A stretch of DNA of 64,000 bases from assembly GCA_024036415.1 (NCBI GenBank), contig JAMWET010000719.1:40243-104242 (forward strand), given 5' to 3'. Every line of letters starts with the position of its first letter. Within the stretch, counting starts at the first letter, position 1. The notes beneath the pieces are model-generated. The model saw only the letters and a list, made by a program, of their open reading frames with translations, made no database searches and was not told the DNA's origin. Source of the DNA: Prochilodus magdalenae. Lineage: Eukaryota; Chordata; Actinopteri; Characiformes; Prochilodontidae. This document shows positions 1 through 11,140 of this stretch, in pieces. Position numbers and translations under genes: made by a program.

Positions 1-468
1 TTCTACAGATATACCATGAGACCCATTGCAGTTACAGTGCTTTCATTATTTATGTCAATAAGTTAAAATTGTGATTAAAATTTTTAAACAGCAAAATATA
101 ACAAATGCATGAATGTTTTTTATAATTACTGTATTTACCGTCTTTCACAAACTATTAAATCAAAAAAAAAAAATCAGTAAACTAATAACAAGATTTGAGC
201 CCACTATTTATGACCCAATTAATAAGGATTAATAAACTACTTCTCAACCATTCATACACTAATTATATGAGTAATTGTATTGTAAATTGATTAATGTTGT
301 TCATTATTAGTGAGTTGACTTTAAGAGCGGGAAAGAAATATCAAATTGCCAACATCTCGTATCCTTATTTCCAGTAGAAAATATGTTGTTTTACAGTTGT
401 ATATTATCATGCAGTTGTAATTCCCAGATTTAAATGGACCATGTGCTGTGTTTACTGTTTCTTTACAG
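1..468. other. Intron of NLR unit A, no gene seen
   Basis: AT-rich sequence ending in the pyrimidine-rich acceptor of the first LRR exon. It is taken as intron because that exon opens in phase 2 and needs an upstream exon. No repeat or coding signal was recognised. Confidence 0.6.
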
Positions 469-642
469 ACTAGCTGGGTGTAATCTCACCACAACAGCCT
501 GTGAAAAACTATCATCAGCTCTACAAACACAAAACTCATTCCTGAAAGAGCTGGACCTGAGTAACAATGATCTGCAGGATTCAGGAGTCGAGCTGCTGTC
601 TGCTGGACTGAAGAGTTCACACTGCAAACTGGAGACACTCAG
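469..642 (+). CDS. NLRC3-like: LRR exon 1 of unit A
   Basis: A 174-nt exon, the standard size for a two-repeat LRR exon of this family. It carries [18 protein letters not shown] followed by the NOD-type LRR core [20 protein letters not shown] and ends LETLR. The acceptor is a pyrimidine tract plus CAG, the donor is AG|GTGAGC, and the arginine codon is split across the introns (phase 2). No stop or frameshift. Confidence 0.88.
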
Positions 643-3600
643 GTGAGCTTTGTCTAAATTACATCTCTAATGATAAATGTTTACCTCTAATATTTAATTT
701 ATAATATATCATTACTGTACATGAATGAGCACTCATAGATCATCATTTGTTGGTGAACTATTTTAAAATTGATATATCGTCGCTGTCCAAAGAAAATTAT
801 GTATCTCCATTTTTGTTGATTTTTACTTTTATGCCTCATTTGATCACATGAGCTGCTGTTTACACTTTGTGGAAATTTCCTTAAGAATGGACCAAAAGAA
901 ATGGCCCAAAACTGCTTGAAAAGATGTCTGATTCCTTTGACATTCATTCAAATTAAATGACGTTTTTGGGCTCTGCTGTAAAGTTGCCATTTTGGAGATG
1001 CCTGTTTTTCTTTGGATAGCAACGATATGCATATAATATAATTTCTTTGTTCATTTGATTTCATTTTCTTTTACAGTCTGCTTTCTGTTTGGTTATTGTC
1101 TATGATCTTTATCCTCTGAACTTGGTATACCTATAGTTAAATAAAAAAAGCAGATTGGAAAAGAAGTATCAAAACATGAACATACAGCCAAGCACTGCTT
1201 TTACTGGAACAATTGGTGAAACAACCGGAAGGTAGAGATGGGCAACTACCTCAAATCAAGATCACGATTAATTATACCTCAATTAAGATTATTGAAGGAT
1301 CTTTTTTTTTGCCCTCATAGATCACCAACAAGGTTTTTACTGTATATGCTCAACTAAGTTGGGAAATATGTTTCTAATAAAAGAGTGCATATAACTATAA
1401 AATCATAGAACTGCTGCAGTCTGATATCTGGATGTTTTGTCTAACGGTGCACAGGTTACTCAGTCCAAAGCATATTAAGCTCACTTCTTCCATGTGAACA
1501 ATATCAATTCTGTCATTTTTGATGTAATACAAGAAACCACTTGATCCCCAGATCATGCCGTCAGAAGAAAATATGTGGGACGTGCCTGTCATGTGAAATT
1601 GAACAGCGTGCTGCTGTAGTTTCAGCACTCATTTGTCAGGCTACACATCTTTCTCCCCCTCTTTGACTGATACCCTGAAATTAATATCACCTGGAGAAAC
1701 ATACTACACATACTACACCAGCACATTGTTCAGGATTTTTACATTTACATTACTGTAGTTACTGCAAAAAGATCTACAACCAAAAAACAGATATATTTAA
1801 TTACATTTTCCTGATTTACCTTTATAAAGCATTGATTGTTTGGATATAAAAATTCAGTTAAATATATCATATAGGGGACAAACAGTGAAATGAAGTTTAT
1901 ATGATTTACAGAAAAAGTGCAATAATTTGTTAAACAAAAGTAGGCAGGTGCATAAATTTGGGCACTGTTGTCATTCTATTGATTTCAAAACCTTTTTACA
2001 GAACTAATTATTGGAACTCAAATTTGGTTTGGTAAGTTCAGTGATCCTTGACCTCCATACACAGGTGACTCCAATTATGAGAAAGGGTATTTAAGGGGAG
2101 CAATTGTAAGTTTTTCTCCTCTTTGCATCTTCTCTGAAGAGTCGCAGCATTGGAGTCTCAAAACAACTTTCAAATGACCTGAAAACTGATTGTTCACCGT
2201 CATGGTTTAGGGGAAGGATACAGAAAGCTATCTCAGAGATTTCAGCTTTCAGTCTCCACTGTGAGAGTCTTTGTGAGAAAATGGAAGACCACAGGCACAG
2301 TTCAAGTCAAGGCTTGAAGTGGCAGACCAAGAAAAATCTCGAATAAACAGAAGCAAAGGATGTTGAGAACAGTCAACCCACAGACCAGCACCAAAGACCT
2401 ACAACATGATCTTGCTGCTGATGGAGTCACTGTGCATCATTCAACTATTCAGCGCACTTTACACAAGGAGATGCTATATGGGAGAGTGATGCAGAGGAAG
2501 TCTTTTCTCCACCCACATCACAAACAGCCGCTTGAGGTATGCTAAAGCACATTTGGACAAGCCAGCTTCATTTTGGAATAAGGTGCTGTGTTTGGGCATA
2601 ACAAGGGCAGTTATGCATGGAGGAAAAAGAACACAACACTCCAAGAAAAACACCTGCTACCTACAGTAAAATTTGGTGGTGGTTCCATCATGCTGTGGGG
2701 CTGTGTGGCCAGTACAGGGACTGGGAATCTTGTTAAAGTTGAGGGACGCATGGATTCCAATCAATATCAGCAGATTCTGGAGACCAATGTCCAGGAATCA
2801 GTGACAAAGCTGAAGCTGCACCGGGGCTGGATCTTCCAACAAGACAATGACCCTAAGCACTGCTCAAAATCTACTAATGCGTTCATGCAGAGGAACAAGT
2901 ACAACGTTCTGGATTTGCCATCTTAGTCCCCAGACCTGAATATTATTTAAAAAATCTGTGGTGTTACTTAAAGAGAGCTGTCCATGCTCGGAAACCATCA
3001 AACCAGAATGACCTAGAGATGTTTTGTAAAGAAGAATGGTCTAAAATACCTTCAGCCACAATCCAGACTCTAATTTGAAGCTATAGGAAGCATTTAGAGG
3101 CTGTTATTTCTGCAAAAGGAGGATCTACTAAAGTTTTTTTTTGGTGCCCAAATTTATGCACCTGCCTACTTTTGTTTAGACAATTATTGCACACTTTCTG
3201 TAAATCATATAAACTTAATTTCACTTGTCAAATATCACTGTGTTTGTCCCCTATATGATATATTTAACTGAATTTTTTTATCCAAACAATCAATGCTTTA
3301 GAAAGGTAAATCAGGAAAATTAACAACGCTGCCCAAACTTTCGCACCCCACTGTATATTATCATATATTAATAGTAAATGATTATTTAGCTTATGCCACT
3401 ATTAGAACATTATAAATTTTAGATATTCACTGTGATTATATATGTAAATGTACTGTAACAGTATATTAACACTGCAGTGCTGATAGTTCTGCTTTAGAGC
3501 CTTAATTCTTATAGAAATGTTTTCCTAATCATTTCCTGTAGCTCAGAATCTTTGTTTGTTTTGTGTTTTTATCCCTTCCTGTTGAATGGGGTTGATTTTA

Positions 3601-6600
3601 CAAAATTTGGGGCTTGCTGTGTTTGTACGTAACTGCCATCAGCCCTTCTTTTTCCTTCCTCTCTGCAGATTGTCTGGTTGCATGGTTACATATGTAGGCT
3701 GTTCTTCTCTGGCTTCAGCTCTGAAATCAAACCCCTCTCACCTGAGAGAATTAGATCTCAGCTATAATCACCTAGGAGAGACTGGAGTGAAGCAGCTCAA
3801 CCATCTACTTGAGGATCCACACTGTGCACTGGAGAAACTACAGTGAGTTACTGACTGGCTGTCTCTGTATTCAGAATGACTGTCATTATTTACAGTCAGA
3901 ATTTGTAAAATATAGTCATTTTCTTGATGGCATTTTTTAAATTTAGGAATAGCTATGTAGTGCTAGGCTTGTGGGACATCAAACACTATAAATAAAATAT
4001 CTTGGAAAAAGAAAATCAATGCGAGGCTCTAGCTTAATACAATGAAGTAAGGGGATCTTAAACCACAACACATGGAACAGACTGCTCTTATTACACCACA
4101 GTAGAGTTTACTTAACTTTGTCTCTAATGCAGTTGAGTCTCTCTCGTTCTCTGTCATGCCAGTCGAGTTACATTTATGACATTAATATTTCAGCTGATGG
4201 TCTTATCCAGGGCCACTTATGAGGTTAACTGTAGTACAGGTAGACGCAGTGTACTGTTAGGAACTTTGCCCAAGGACTTATTGTTATAGCACAGCACAGT
4301 CACCCAGACTGGGAATCAAACTCCAGTCTTCCATATGGGGTGATGGTGTTATTCATTGCGCTACACCAACCACACTTCCCTGTCTCTTAGCAACACGACA
4401 GCACACTCAATGGGTAAATACAGCTTCCATGACCACCTAAGCTGGACCTGTATAGAGCCAGTAATGCTTAACTCTGTGGAGTTATATTCTCACTCATCCC
4501 TCAGTTTTTTACAGCCCCTCCCTGGTCAGTCCGCCAGCCTGGCTCCCACTTGCTGGGCTGTCCTTCTTTTAGTCGCTCACTTGTTTACGTGCTGTTATCT
4601 GTGGTTTGGTCTGCAGCTACTGCATGCAGTTGGCGTGCATCTCCTGTCCCCACTGCGGTGTGCGTTTCCCAATCAGACTCAACAGTTCCACCACCTACCA
4701 ATTTCAACACCTACTGTTTCAACAGTTGATTCCTCCCCAGGTGCTACCAATCTAATCCTGACAAATAAAACATTCCCAGCCCCCTTTCCTAGTCCCTACC
4801 CTTAGCCCTAATCCTGAGTCAGTCGTGATATAAACAGATTAAAAATAGGATGTAATTCCTGTATACATACCGGGGTGCAGCACCACAGCTTCCCCAGCAG
4901 GGAAAGAGTCGGGTGGGCAGGCACAGCAGCTTATCACTAACCCTGAGACCAGGATGGATAACTATAAATGAATAAAAAATAAAACCAACACCGACCAATA
5001 TGGGCAGGCTGAAGGGAGCCAGCCTACCATGCAAACCATTTTATTCACCACGGGAGTTTTCCTCATTCATCATGGTCAGTGTTTACATCTCACCACATGC
5101 CAATGTAAACAACACGCTGCATAAACTGTCTGACCAAATAACATTGAACAGAAACATCAGGATTCACTTTTAATAATCCTGGGGGACTTTAACAGAGCAA
5201 AACTAAACCACAAGCTCTCAGCACACTGACTGTCTCACCAGGGATAGCAACACACTGGACCACTGCTACCCTAAAGTCAAGAACGCCAATCGCTCTGGTC
5301 CCCGTCCAGCTGTTGGTCACTCTAATCATTTCTTTGTTCAGCTTATTCCAAGCTACAGGCAGAAGCTGAAAGCTGTAAAGCCTGCAGTTAAAACAGGGAA
5401 GAAATGGACCATAGAAGAAAAACAGGAGCTGCAGGGCTGTTCTGAATGCACTGATTGGAGTGTTATTGAAACTATAACTGGCAACCTGGATGAACTGACT
5501 GAGACTGTGACATCTTTCATCAGCTTTTGTGAAGAAGTGTGTGTGCCAACCAAACCCTCTGCACATACAGCAGTAACAAACCCTGGTTCACACCCAAACT
5601 AAGACAGCTTCGTCAGGCCAAAGGAGATGCCTACAGAGGTGGAGACACGGCTCTGTTCAAGCAGGCACAGAATGCACTGACCGAGGAGATTAGAGTAGCT
5701 AAAAAAGCCTACACTGAAAAGCTGAACAGGTCCTCAGAGAAAGACCCTGCGTCAGTGTGGAACGGTCTTCGTCAGTTCGCAAATTTCCCAAGACCAGCCC
5801 AGCCTGTCAAAGCAAACAAAGACCTAGCTAATGACCTGAACAACTTATGAGACGGACAGATTCACACCCCTCGTTCAGTCCAGTTCAGCACCATCAGCCA
5901 CCATCACACCCTCTGTCCCTTTCCGCTGGCATTCAGCCTGCACTAAAATGTCTGAAAGGGATGTGAACCAGCTCTTCCAGAACAAAAGACCAGGAAAGCA
6001 CCAGGTCCAGACGGTGTTTCTCCCTCCTGTCTGAAAGCCTGCGCTGACCAGCTGGCTCCAGTCTTCACTCAGATATTCAACAGATCACTGGAGCCGTGTG
6101 AGGTTCCCTCCTGCTTCAAACACTCCACCATCATCCCGGTTCCCAGGAACACCACTGCCTCAGAACTGAATGACTACAGGCCAGCAGCTCTGACATCTGT
6201 GGTCATGAAGTCCTTTGAACAACTGGTGTTGGACCACCTGAAGAACATCACTGTTATGCGGGATGAGGGGACAGGTTGCAACTGCAAGTCTTTTAATAAA
6301 CCAAAAATAATACAAAACCAAAGAGACTAAACAACGAAACAGGGCTACACAACAACAGACATGGAGAAACGTATATGGATACTTAATCAAACCACAAAGA
6401 GACAAAGGACCGGCTGGGAGACAAAACACCCAACAAAAACAAAGGGCACGACATGGAGTATAACACAACTAGGGCTAATGAGAGACATCTGGGAAGGGGC
6501 GGAGCTAAAAAACAGAGACCGGACTAGAGGGCAGAGACAGGAGGAGCACAGGACCAAAATAAACAGAAGCACATGGACATGACAGGACACGGCAGGATGT

Positions 6601-9474
6601 GACAATCACAGGACACCTACTGGACCCCCTACAGTTTGTCTACTGAGCAAACAGGTCAGTAGATGAGGCAGTCATCATGGGACTGCACTATATCCTCCAA
6701 CATCTGGACTACCCTGGTACATACGCTAGGATCCTGTTTGTGAATTTCAGCTCAGCGTTCAACACGATCATCCCAGAAATCCTCTCCTCTAAGCTCTCCC
6801 AGCTCACTGGACCCCCTGTCCTATGTCAGATTATCACCAGCTTCTTGACAGACAGGAAACAGCAGGTGGAGTCACTTCCAGTACACAGACTGTCAGCACT
6901 GGTGCTCCTCAGGGGTGTTTTCTCTCACCACGCCTCTATTCACTCTACACTAATGACTGCACCTCTAGTGACCCCTCTGTTAAACTCCTGAAGTTTGCAG
7001 GCTACACTACTCTTACCAGACTCATCCAAGACGGTGATGAGTCTGCTTATCGGAGGGAGGTAGAACAGTTGGTTCTCTGGTGCAGTCAGAACAATCTAGA
7101 ACTGAATGACTATAGACTTCAGGAGACACCCCTCAACACTGATCCCCCTCACAATATCCAACAGCCCTGTGTCAACTGTGGACACCATCAGGTTTCTGGG
7201 TACGATAATTTCCTGAGACCTGAAGTGAGAGACCAACATCAACTCCATCCTCAAAAAGGCCCAGCAGAGGATGTCCTTACTACGGCTGCTGAGGAAGTTG
7301 GTTGTGCCACAGGAACTGCTGATCCACCTCTACACTGCAGTCATCGAATCAGTCCAGTGCTCATCCAACACTGTCTGGTTTGGAGCAGCCACAGTACAGA
7401 ACCAGAACAGATTACACAGGACCATAAAGACAGCTGCAAGACATTTACTGTTCTAGAACCAGGAAACGAGCCGGGAACATAATCACAGGTCAGTCTCACC
7501 CTGGACACAACATATTTCAACTCCTCCCATACAGAAGGTGGTATAGGACCCTGTACATCAAGACCATCAGACAAAGGCGCTACAGGACCCTGTACACCAA
7601 GACAACCAGACACAGGCTCTACAGGACCCTGTACACCGAGACAACCAGATACAGGTGCTACAGGACCCTGTACAGCAAGACAACCAGACACAGGCTCTAC
7701 AGGACCCTGTACACCAAGACCACCAGACACAGGCTCTACAGGACCCTGTACACCAAGACAACTAGACACAAGTGCTACAGGACCCTGTACACCAAGAGGA
7801 CCAGACACATGTGCTACAGGACCCTGTACCCCAAGACCACCAGACACAGGCTCTACAGGACCCTGTATACCAAGACAATCAGACACAGGGGCTACAGGAC
7901 AATCAGACACAGGGGCTACAGGACCCTGTACACCAAGACAACCAGACACAGGAACAGCTTCTTTCCTCAGGCCATCACCTTCATAAACAGCTGACCAGTC
8001 ACATCGTCTGCTGGACTATAGTTTCATGTCAGATTATACACCTTAGTCTCCTACCCATACATGTACACTAATACTGCTGCACTATGACCTCTACCTCAAC
8101 ACTATAACCTCTTCCTCAACACTACGTTAAGATTGTATATTGTAATTGTCTGTATTTATGGTATGTATGTGGGCCATGGTGTATATGGTGGACTGTCAGT
8201 ACTAGAGAGACACAAACTGCTGAAACCAAATTTCTTGTGTGTGTCAACATATTTGGCCAATAAACCTGATTCTGATCTGCCGTGCAGAAAAGAGCCAGCT
8301 ACGCTACCAACAAAGAGTAGACGGAGATTTAACAACCCACGCCAGTAACTTACAACACGCTATTACTTACCATGCATACCCTGTATCCATTAAAAAAACA
8401 TTTTAAAAAAGCTAAAATAACTTCATAGAACCCAGAACGTAACGACCAACTTTTACATTCAACTTTATTCCATTTTGTAATGACTGTACACCACTGTCTA
8501 TCAGCTACAGCACTAGACCAGGAATTCAGGTCTGCAGGACACTGTACAGAAAGCCTGTATTACCAGTGTTTTAATAATAACAGTATTAATAATTACTAAT
8601 ATTTACTCTTTATTATTACTGTACAGTGCTGTTAAGATTGTTTGTTTGTTTTATAATTTAATGATCCATTTCATTCTTTATTCTAGTTTTGATTTCACAT
8701 TCCAATTAATGTATACAACTGTGTGTTCTTCAGGTGGGATTATGGAGGGGAGATCAGGATAAAACCAGGACTGCAGAAATGTAAGACACACACACCAAAC
8801 ACTTACACACACACACCTACACACACAGACACACGCACATACACACACACACACCCTCTCTCACACACACTCACACACATACTCACTCTGTCTCTCTCTC
8901 TCTCTCTCTCTAATCTCTGTGTACAGATTTCTGTGAGTTCACTCTGGATCCAAACACAGAAAACGGAGAACTCACTCTGTCTGATGGGGACAAGAAGGTG
9001 ACTCAGGGGGTGAAAAAGTGGTATCCGGATCATCCAGGGAGATTTGATGTTTTTGGACAGGTTCTGGGGAGAGAGAGTGTGACTGGACGCTGTTACTGGG
9101 AGGCTGAGTGGACTGATGGCTGTCATGAAATAGTCATGGCTTATAAATCAATCAGCAGGAAAGGAAACAGTTTGGACTGCAGATTTGGAGCGAACAGGAA
9201 GTCCTGGAAACTGAGCTGCTCTAACCACCGTTACCATGCCTCTCACAATAATACCAGCACTGAGGTCTCTCTACCTTCCTCCGGCAGTAAGAGAATAGGA
9301 GTGTATCTGGACCATCCAGCCGGTATTCTGTCCTACTACAGCGTCTCCTCTGATCCACACACTCTGACTCACCTACACACGTTCCAGACCACATTCACTG
9401 AACCACTCCATGTAGGATTTACACTCTGCTGTAGTGAACCTGACTGCTCAGTGAGAATATGTGAGATAGAATAA
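469..9474 (+). CDS. NLRC3-like: NLRC3-like NLR, 3' portion (unit A): LRR, LRR, PRY-SPRY exons
   Basis: Four exons of a fish NLR-C immune receptor are visible: LRR (469-642), LRR (3669-3842), a 47-nt linker exon (8734-8780) and the PRY-SPRY exon (8927-9474, TAA stop). All boundaries are AG/GT and every intron is phase-consistent. After the first phase nucleotide the exons give 942 nt, 313 codons plus stop, with no break. In this family LRRs and the C-terminal B30.2 domain are thought to sense ligands in the cytosol, while FISNA-NACHT drives oligomerisation. The FISNA-NACHT exon and promoter are not in the window and must lie upstream, so integrity of the whole gene is unknown. The introns carry a Tc1-like element, a SINE and a LINE. 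Exon order matches units B and C, but only two LRR exons remain against three there. Confidence 0.85.
643..1800. other. Intron, no gene seen
   Basis: Intron of unit A between LRR exon 1 and the Tc1-like insertion. I see only short chance open frames and a few homopolymer runs. Confidence 0.5.
1801..3355 (+). mobile_element. Degenerate Tc1/mariner-type DNA transposon with long inverted repeats
   Basis: Sequence near 1810-1970 recurs inverted near 3130-3320: the stretch reading ggtgcataaatttgggcac on the left appears reverse-complemented on the right, so the element has inverted repeats of roughly 170-200 bp. Between them lie transposase pieces with Tc1-family motifs: an N-terminal helix-turn-helix-like part (2360-2545) and a catalytic part (2588-2926) with [12 protein letters not shown] and QQDNDPKH, broken by frameshifts and a stop just before the expected SPDLN motif. 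The right end reads ccccactgta, but no matching tacagtgggg exists at the left, so the left tip is lost. Inactive copy inside the intron of unit A. Confidence 0.85.
3669..3842 (+). CDS. NLRC3-like: LRR exon 2 of unit A
   Basis: A second 174-nt LRR exon ([20 protein letters not shown], then [19 protein letters not shown] and LEKLQ). It follows CTCTGCAG and ends in CA|GTGAGT, phase 2 at both sides. Its closest relatives here are the third LRR exons of units B (25997) and C (52826), so it is the last LRR before the SPRY exons. Fully open. Confidence 0.88.
4155..4376 (-). repeat. tRNA-derived SINE, minus strand
   Basis: On the minus strand the block starts with a tRNA-like head: an A-box-like segment (tagcgcaatgaataac) and, about 30 nt on, a B-box-like gtttgattcc. 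It is followed by a body typical of teleost SINEs (gcccaagg..., ...cttatccagggccactta on the plus strand). It lies in an intron of unit A. The family name is not certain. Confidence 0.6.
4377..5040. other. Intronic stretch, no gene seen
   Basis: Between the SINE and the LINE. A 149-codon open frame at 4356-4805 has no recognisable domain, no plausible splice context and unusual composition, so I treat it as chance. Confidence 0.4.
6252..6604 (-). mobile_element. Solo LTR with 5-bp target duplication
   Basis: A 353-bp insertion interrupts the LINE. It begins TGTTATGC, ends ATGTGACA and is flanked on both sides by ATCAC. Removing it restores continuous LINE coding sequence (aagaacatca joined to caggacacc). 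TG...CA ends plus a 5-bp duplication are the signature of an LTR. On the minus strand a polyadenylation-like tttattaaaag lies near the end, so it is oriented minus. No internal retroelement genes remain. Confidence 0.82.
7548..7955 (+). repeat. 39-bp minisatellite made from the LINE ORF end
   Basis: About ten copies of a 39-bp unit (acaggaccctgtacaccaag plus gacaaccagacacaggctct). One unit is 13 codons and reads [12 protein letters not shown](L/C/G) in the reverse-transcriptase frame. The array sits exactly where the normal LINE protein has a single such segment, before NSFFPQ. Read on the minus strand it gives a spurious GVQGPV(A/E)PVS repeat protein. Confidence 0.85.
8291..8733. other. Intron before the SPRY exons of unit A
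   Basis: AT-rich, ending in the acceptor gtgtgttcttcag. No gene or repeat recognised. Confidence 0.5.
8734..8780 (+). CDS. NLRC3-like: 47-nt linker exon before PRY-SPRY, unit A
   Basis: A micro-exon between ttcttcag and GTAAGA, encoding [15 protein letters not shown]. It joins the split arginine or glutamine codon of the last LRR exon to the tyrosine codon opening the PRY exon. The same 47-nt exon exists in unit C (59083-59129), which confirms it. It is missing in unit B. Confidence 0.8.
8781..8926. repeat. (AC)n/(TC)n microsatellite filling the short intron
   Basis: The 146-bp intron between linker exon and PRY-SPRY exon is nearly all CA and TC dinucleotides, the TC part doubling as the acceptor's pyrimidine tract. 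The same intron holds microsatellite in units B and C. Confidence 0.85.
8927..9474 (+). CDS. NLRC3-like: PRY-SPRY (B30.2) exon of unit A
   Basis: Last coding exon, 548 nt including TAA. The PRY part has [20 protein letters not shown], the SPRY part has [39 protein letters not shown] and LHVGFTLCC, ending VRICEIE. These are the expected B30.2 blocks (LDP, WEVE-like, LDYE-like) at normal spacing and about 180 residues long. B30.2 domains on fish NLRs are presumed recognition modules. The stop codon lies inside the first copy of the 32-bp minisatellite that follows. Confidence 0.9.
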
Positions 9475-10580
9475 CCTCCTCAGTGAGTCTGGGGGAGATA
9501 GAATAACCTCCTCAGTGAGTCTGGGGGAGATATAATAACCTCCTCAGTGAGTCTGTGTAAAATAGATTAACCTCCTCAGTGAGTCTGTGTAAAATAGATT
9601 AACCTCCTCAGTGAGTCTGTGTAAAATAGATTAACCTCTTCAGTGAGTCTGTGTAAAATAGACAAACCTCCTCAGTGAGTCTGTGTAAAATAGACTAACC
9701 TCCTCAGTGAGTCTGGGGGTGATATAATAACCTCTTCAGTGAGTCTGTGTAAAATAGATTAACCTCCTCAGTGAGCCTGTGTAAAATAGATTAACCTCCT
9801 TAGTGAGTCTGTGGGAGATATAATAACCTCCTCAGTGAGTCTGTGTAAAATAGATTAACCTCCTCAGTGAGTCTGGGGGAGATGTAATAACCTCCTCAGT
9901 GAGTCTGGGGGGGATGTAATAACCTCCTCAGTGAGTCTGGAGGAGATATAATAACCTCCTCAGTGAGTCTGGGGGAGATATAATAACCTCCTCAGTGAGT
10001 CTGGGGGATATGTAATAACATCCTCAGTGAGTCTGTGTAAAATAGATTAACCTCCTCAGTGAGTCTGGGGGATATGTAATAACATCCTCAGTGAGTCTGG
10101 GGGAGATGTAATAACCTCCTCAGTGAGTCTGGGGGAGATGTAATAACCTCCTCAGTGAGTTTGTGGGAGATGTAATAACCTCCTCAGTGAGTTTGTGGGA
10201 GATGTAATAACCTCCTCAGTGAGTCTGGGGGAGATGTAATAACCTCCTCAGTGAGTCTAAAGGGGGTCTAATAACCTCCTCAGTGAGTCTGGAGGAGATG
10301 TAATTACTTCCTCAGTGAGTCTGGGGGAGATATAATAACCTCCTCAGTGAGTCTGGGGGAGATTGAATCACCTCCTCAGGGAGTTTGTGGGAGATGTAAT
10401 AACCTCTTCAGTGAGTCTGGGGGAGATGGAATCACCTCCTCAGTGAGTTTGTGGGAGATGTAATAACCTCCTCAGTGAGTCTGGGGGAGATGTAATAACC
10501 TCCTCAGTGAGTCTAGGGGAGAAAGAATAACCTCCTCAGTGAGTCTGTGGGAGATGTAATAACCTCCTCAGTGAGTCTGT
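9455..10580 (+). repeat. 32-bp minisatellite built from the SPRY stop region (array A)
   Basis: Roughly 34 tandem copies of a 32-bp unit, cctcctcagtgagtctgggg then gagatgtaataa with variants. The unit equals the end of the SPRY exon: in unit B the final codons read tcctcagtgagtctgtgggagatagaataa (SSVSLWEIE stop). Units differ mainly by substitutions (gtaaaatagatt versus gggggagatgtaat subtypes). The array starts at the coding end and would lie in the 3' UTR. Confidence 0.92.
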
Positions 10581-11140
10581 CTAGTTCCATTCACCACCAC
10601 TGAGTTCTAAGGTTATCTAGAACGGTTATTAAACTATATTTCCACTTTATACGTTTCTGTCTATTGTACATATTTTGATCATATGGTAATGAATATACTT
10701 TGTTAAAAATTAACCTTCATTAAACTGTGTTGTTTTTTACTAACAGTTGTTGGGTATCAGTGTTGTATGTGTTTTGTACAAGTGTGTATGAGCTTACCAT
10801 GTGGGGAACATAGAATAGAATAGAACTGTAGGTATTTACGACAGGACGGAGTCACTGGGAGAATGTTGCCTTCAGGGTCCTACAAGTCATAGGACAGACA
10901 TCAGTCAGAGGAGAGAATACCAGATAAGGACACGCCCTCTTTGGACCTGAAGGGGGTGGTGAAACAGTGTATGAAACCTCTGTGACAAGGTTCTGTCTAT
11001 AGACTAAGTGTGGACTGACTTTAAACAAGACAGAGCTGTGAGTGATCTGCAATGGCCATGAAATAAACTACTCCAACATCTCCAGCCTTCAGTCTCCTGA
11101 CTCTACCCTTCTGTGCAAGCAAGAAACAAAACTACACACT
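10581..11140. other. 3' flank of unit A, no gene seen
   Basis: AT-rich, with several possible polyadenylation signals but none clearly preferred. Small open frames on both strands lack domains. Confidence 0.45.

Larger units (their letters stand above)
5041..8290 (+). mobile_element. LINE (L2/CR1-type non-LTR retrotransposon), broken
   Basis: Fragments in order: endonuclease-like sequence near 5050-5400 (a degraded ILGDFN-type segment and a [12 protein letters not shown] stretch), a linker with [20 protein letters not shown] (5539-5850), reverse transcriptase with [19 protein letters not shown] (near 6740), a polymerase block where YADD is replaced (KFAGYTTL near 6990), and a C-terminal part ending [12 protein letters not shown] (7994). 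The 3' untranslated end stops at cctgattctgatctg, the short 3' repeat usual for fish L2 elements. Several frameshifts, a solo LTR (6252-6604) and an internal tandem expansion (7548-7955) make it dead. It lies in the sense direction inside the last large intron of unit A. Confidence 0.85.

Noticed and set aside
4330..4376. tRNA gene on the minus strand
   Set aside because: Only A- and B-box-like elements followed by a SINE body. No foldable intact tRNA is evident.
4356..4805. 149-codon open frame in an intron of unit A
   Set aside because: No recognised domain. It starts inside the SINE and has no paralogous counterpart.
7341..7949. 202-codon minus-strand frame with GVQGPV(A/E)PVS repeats, resembling a collagen-like protein
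   Set aside because: It is the antisense reading of the 39-bp LINE minisatellite, kept open because the unit is a multiple of three. The sense strand has a recognisable LINE protein.
9475..10580. CRISPR-like array
   Set aside because: Units are contiguous 32-bp tandem copies without unique spacers, in a eukaryotic 3' region.
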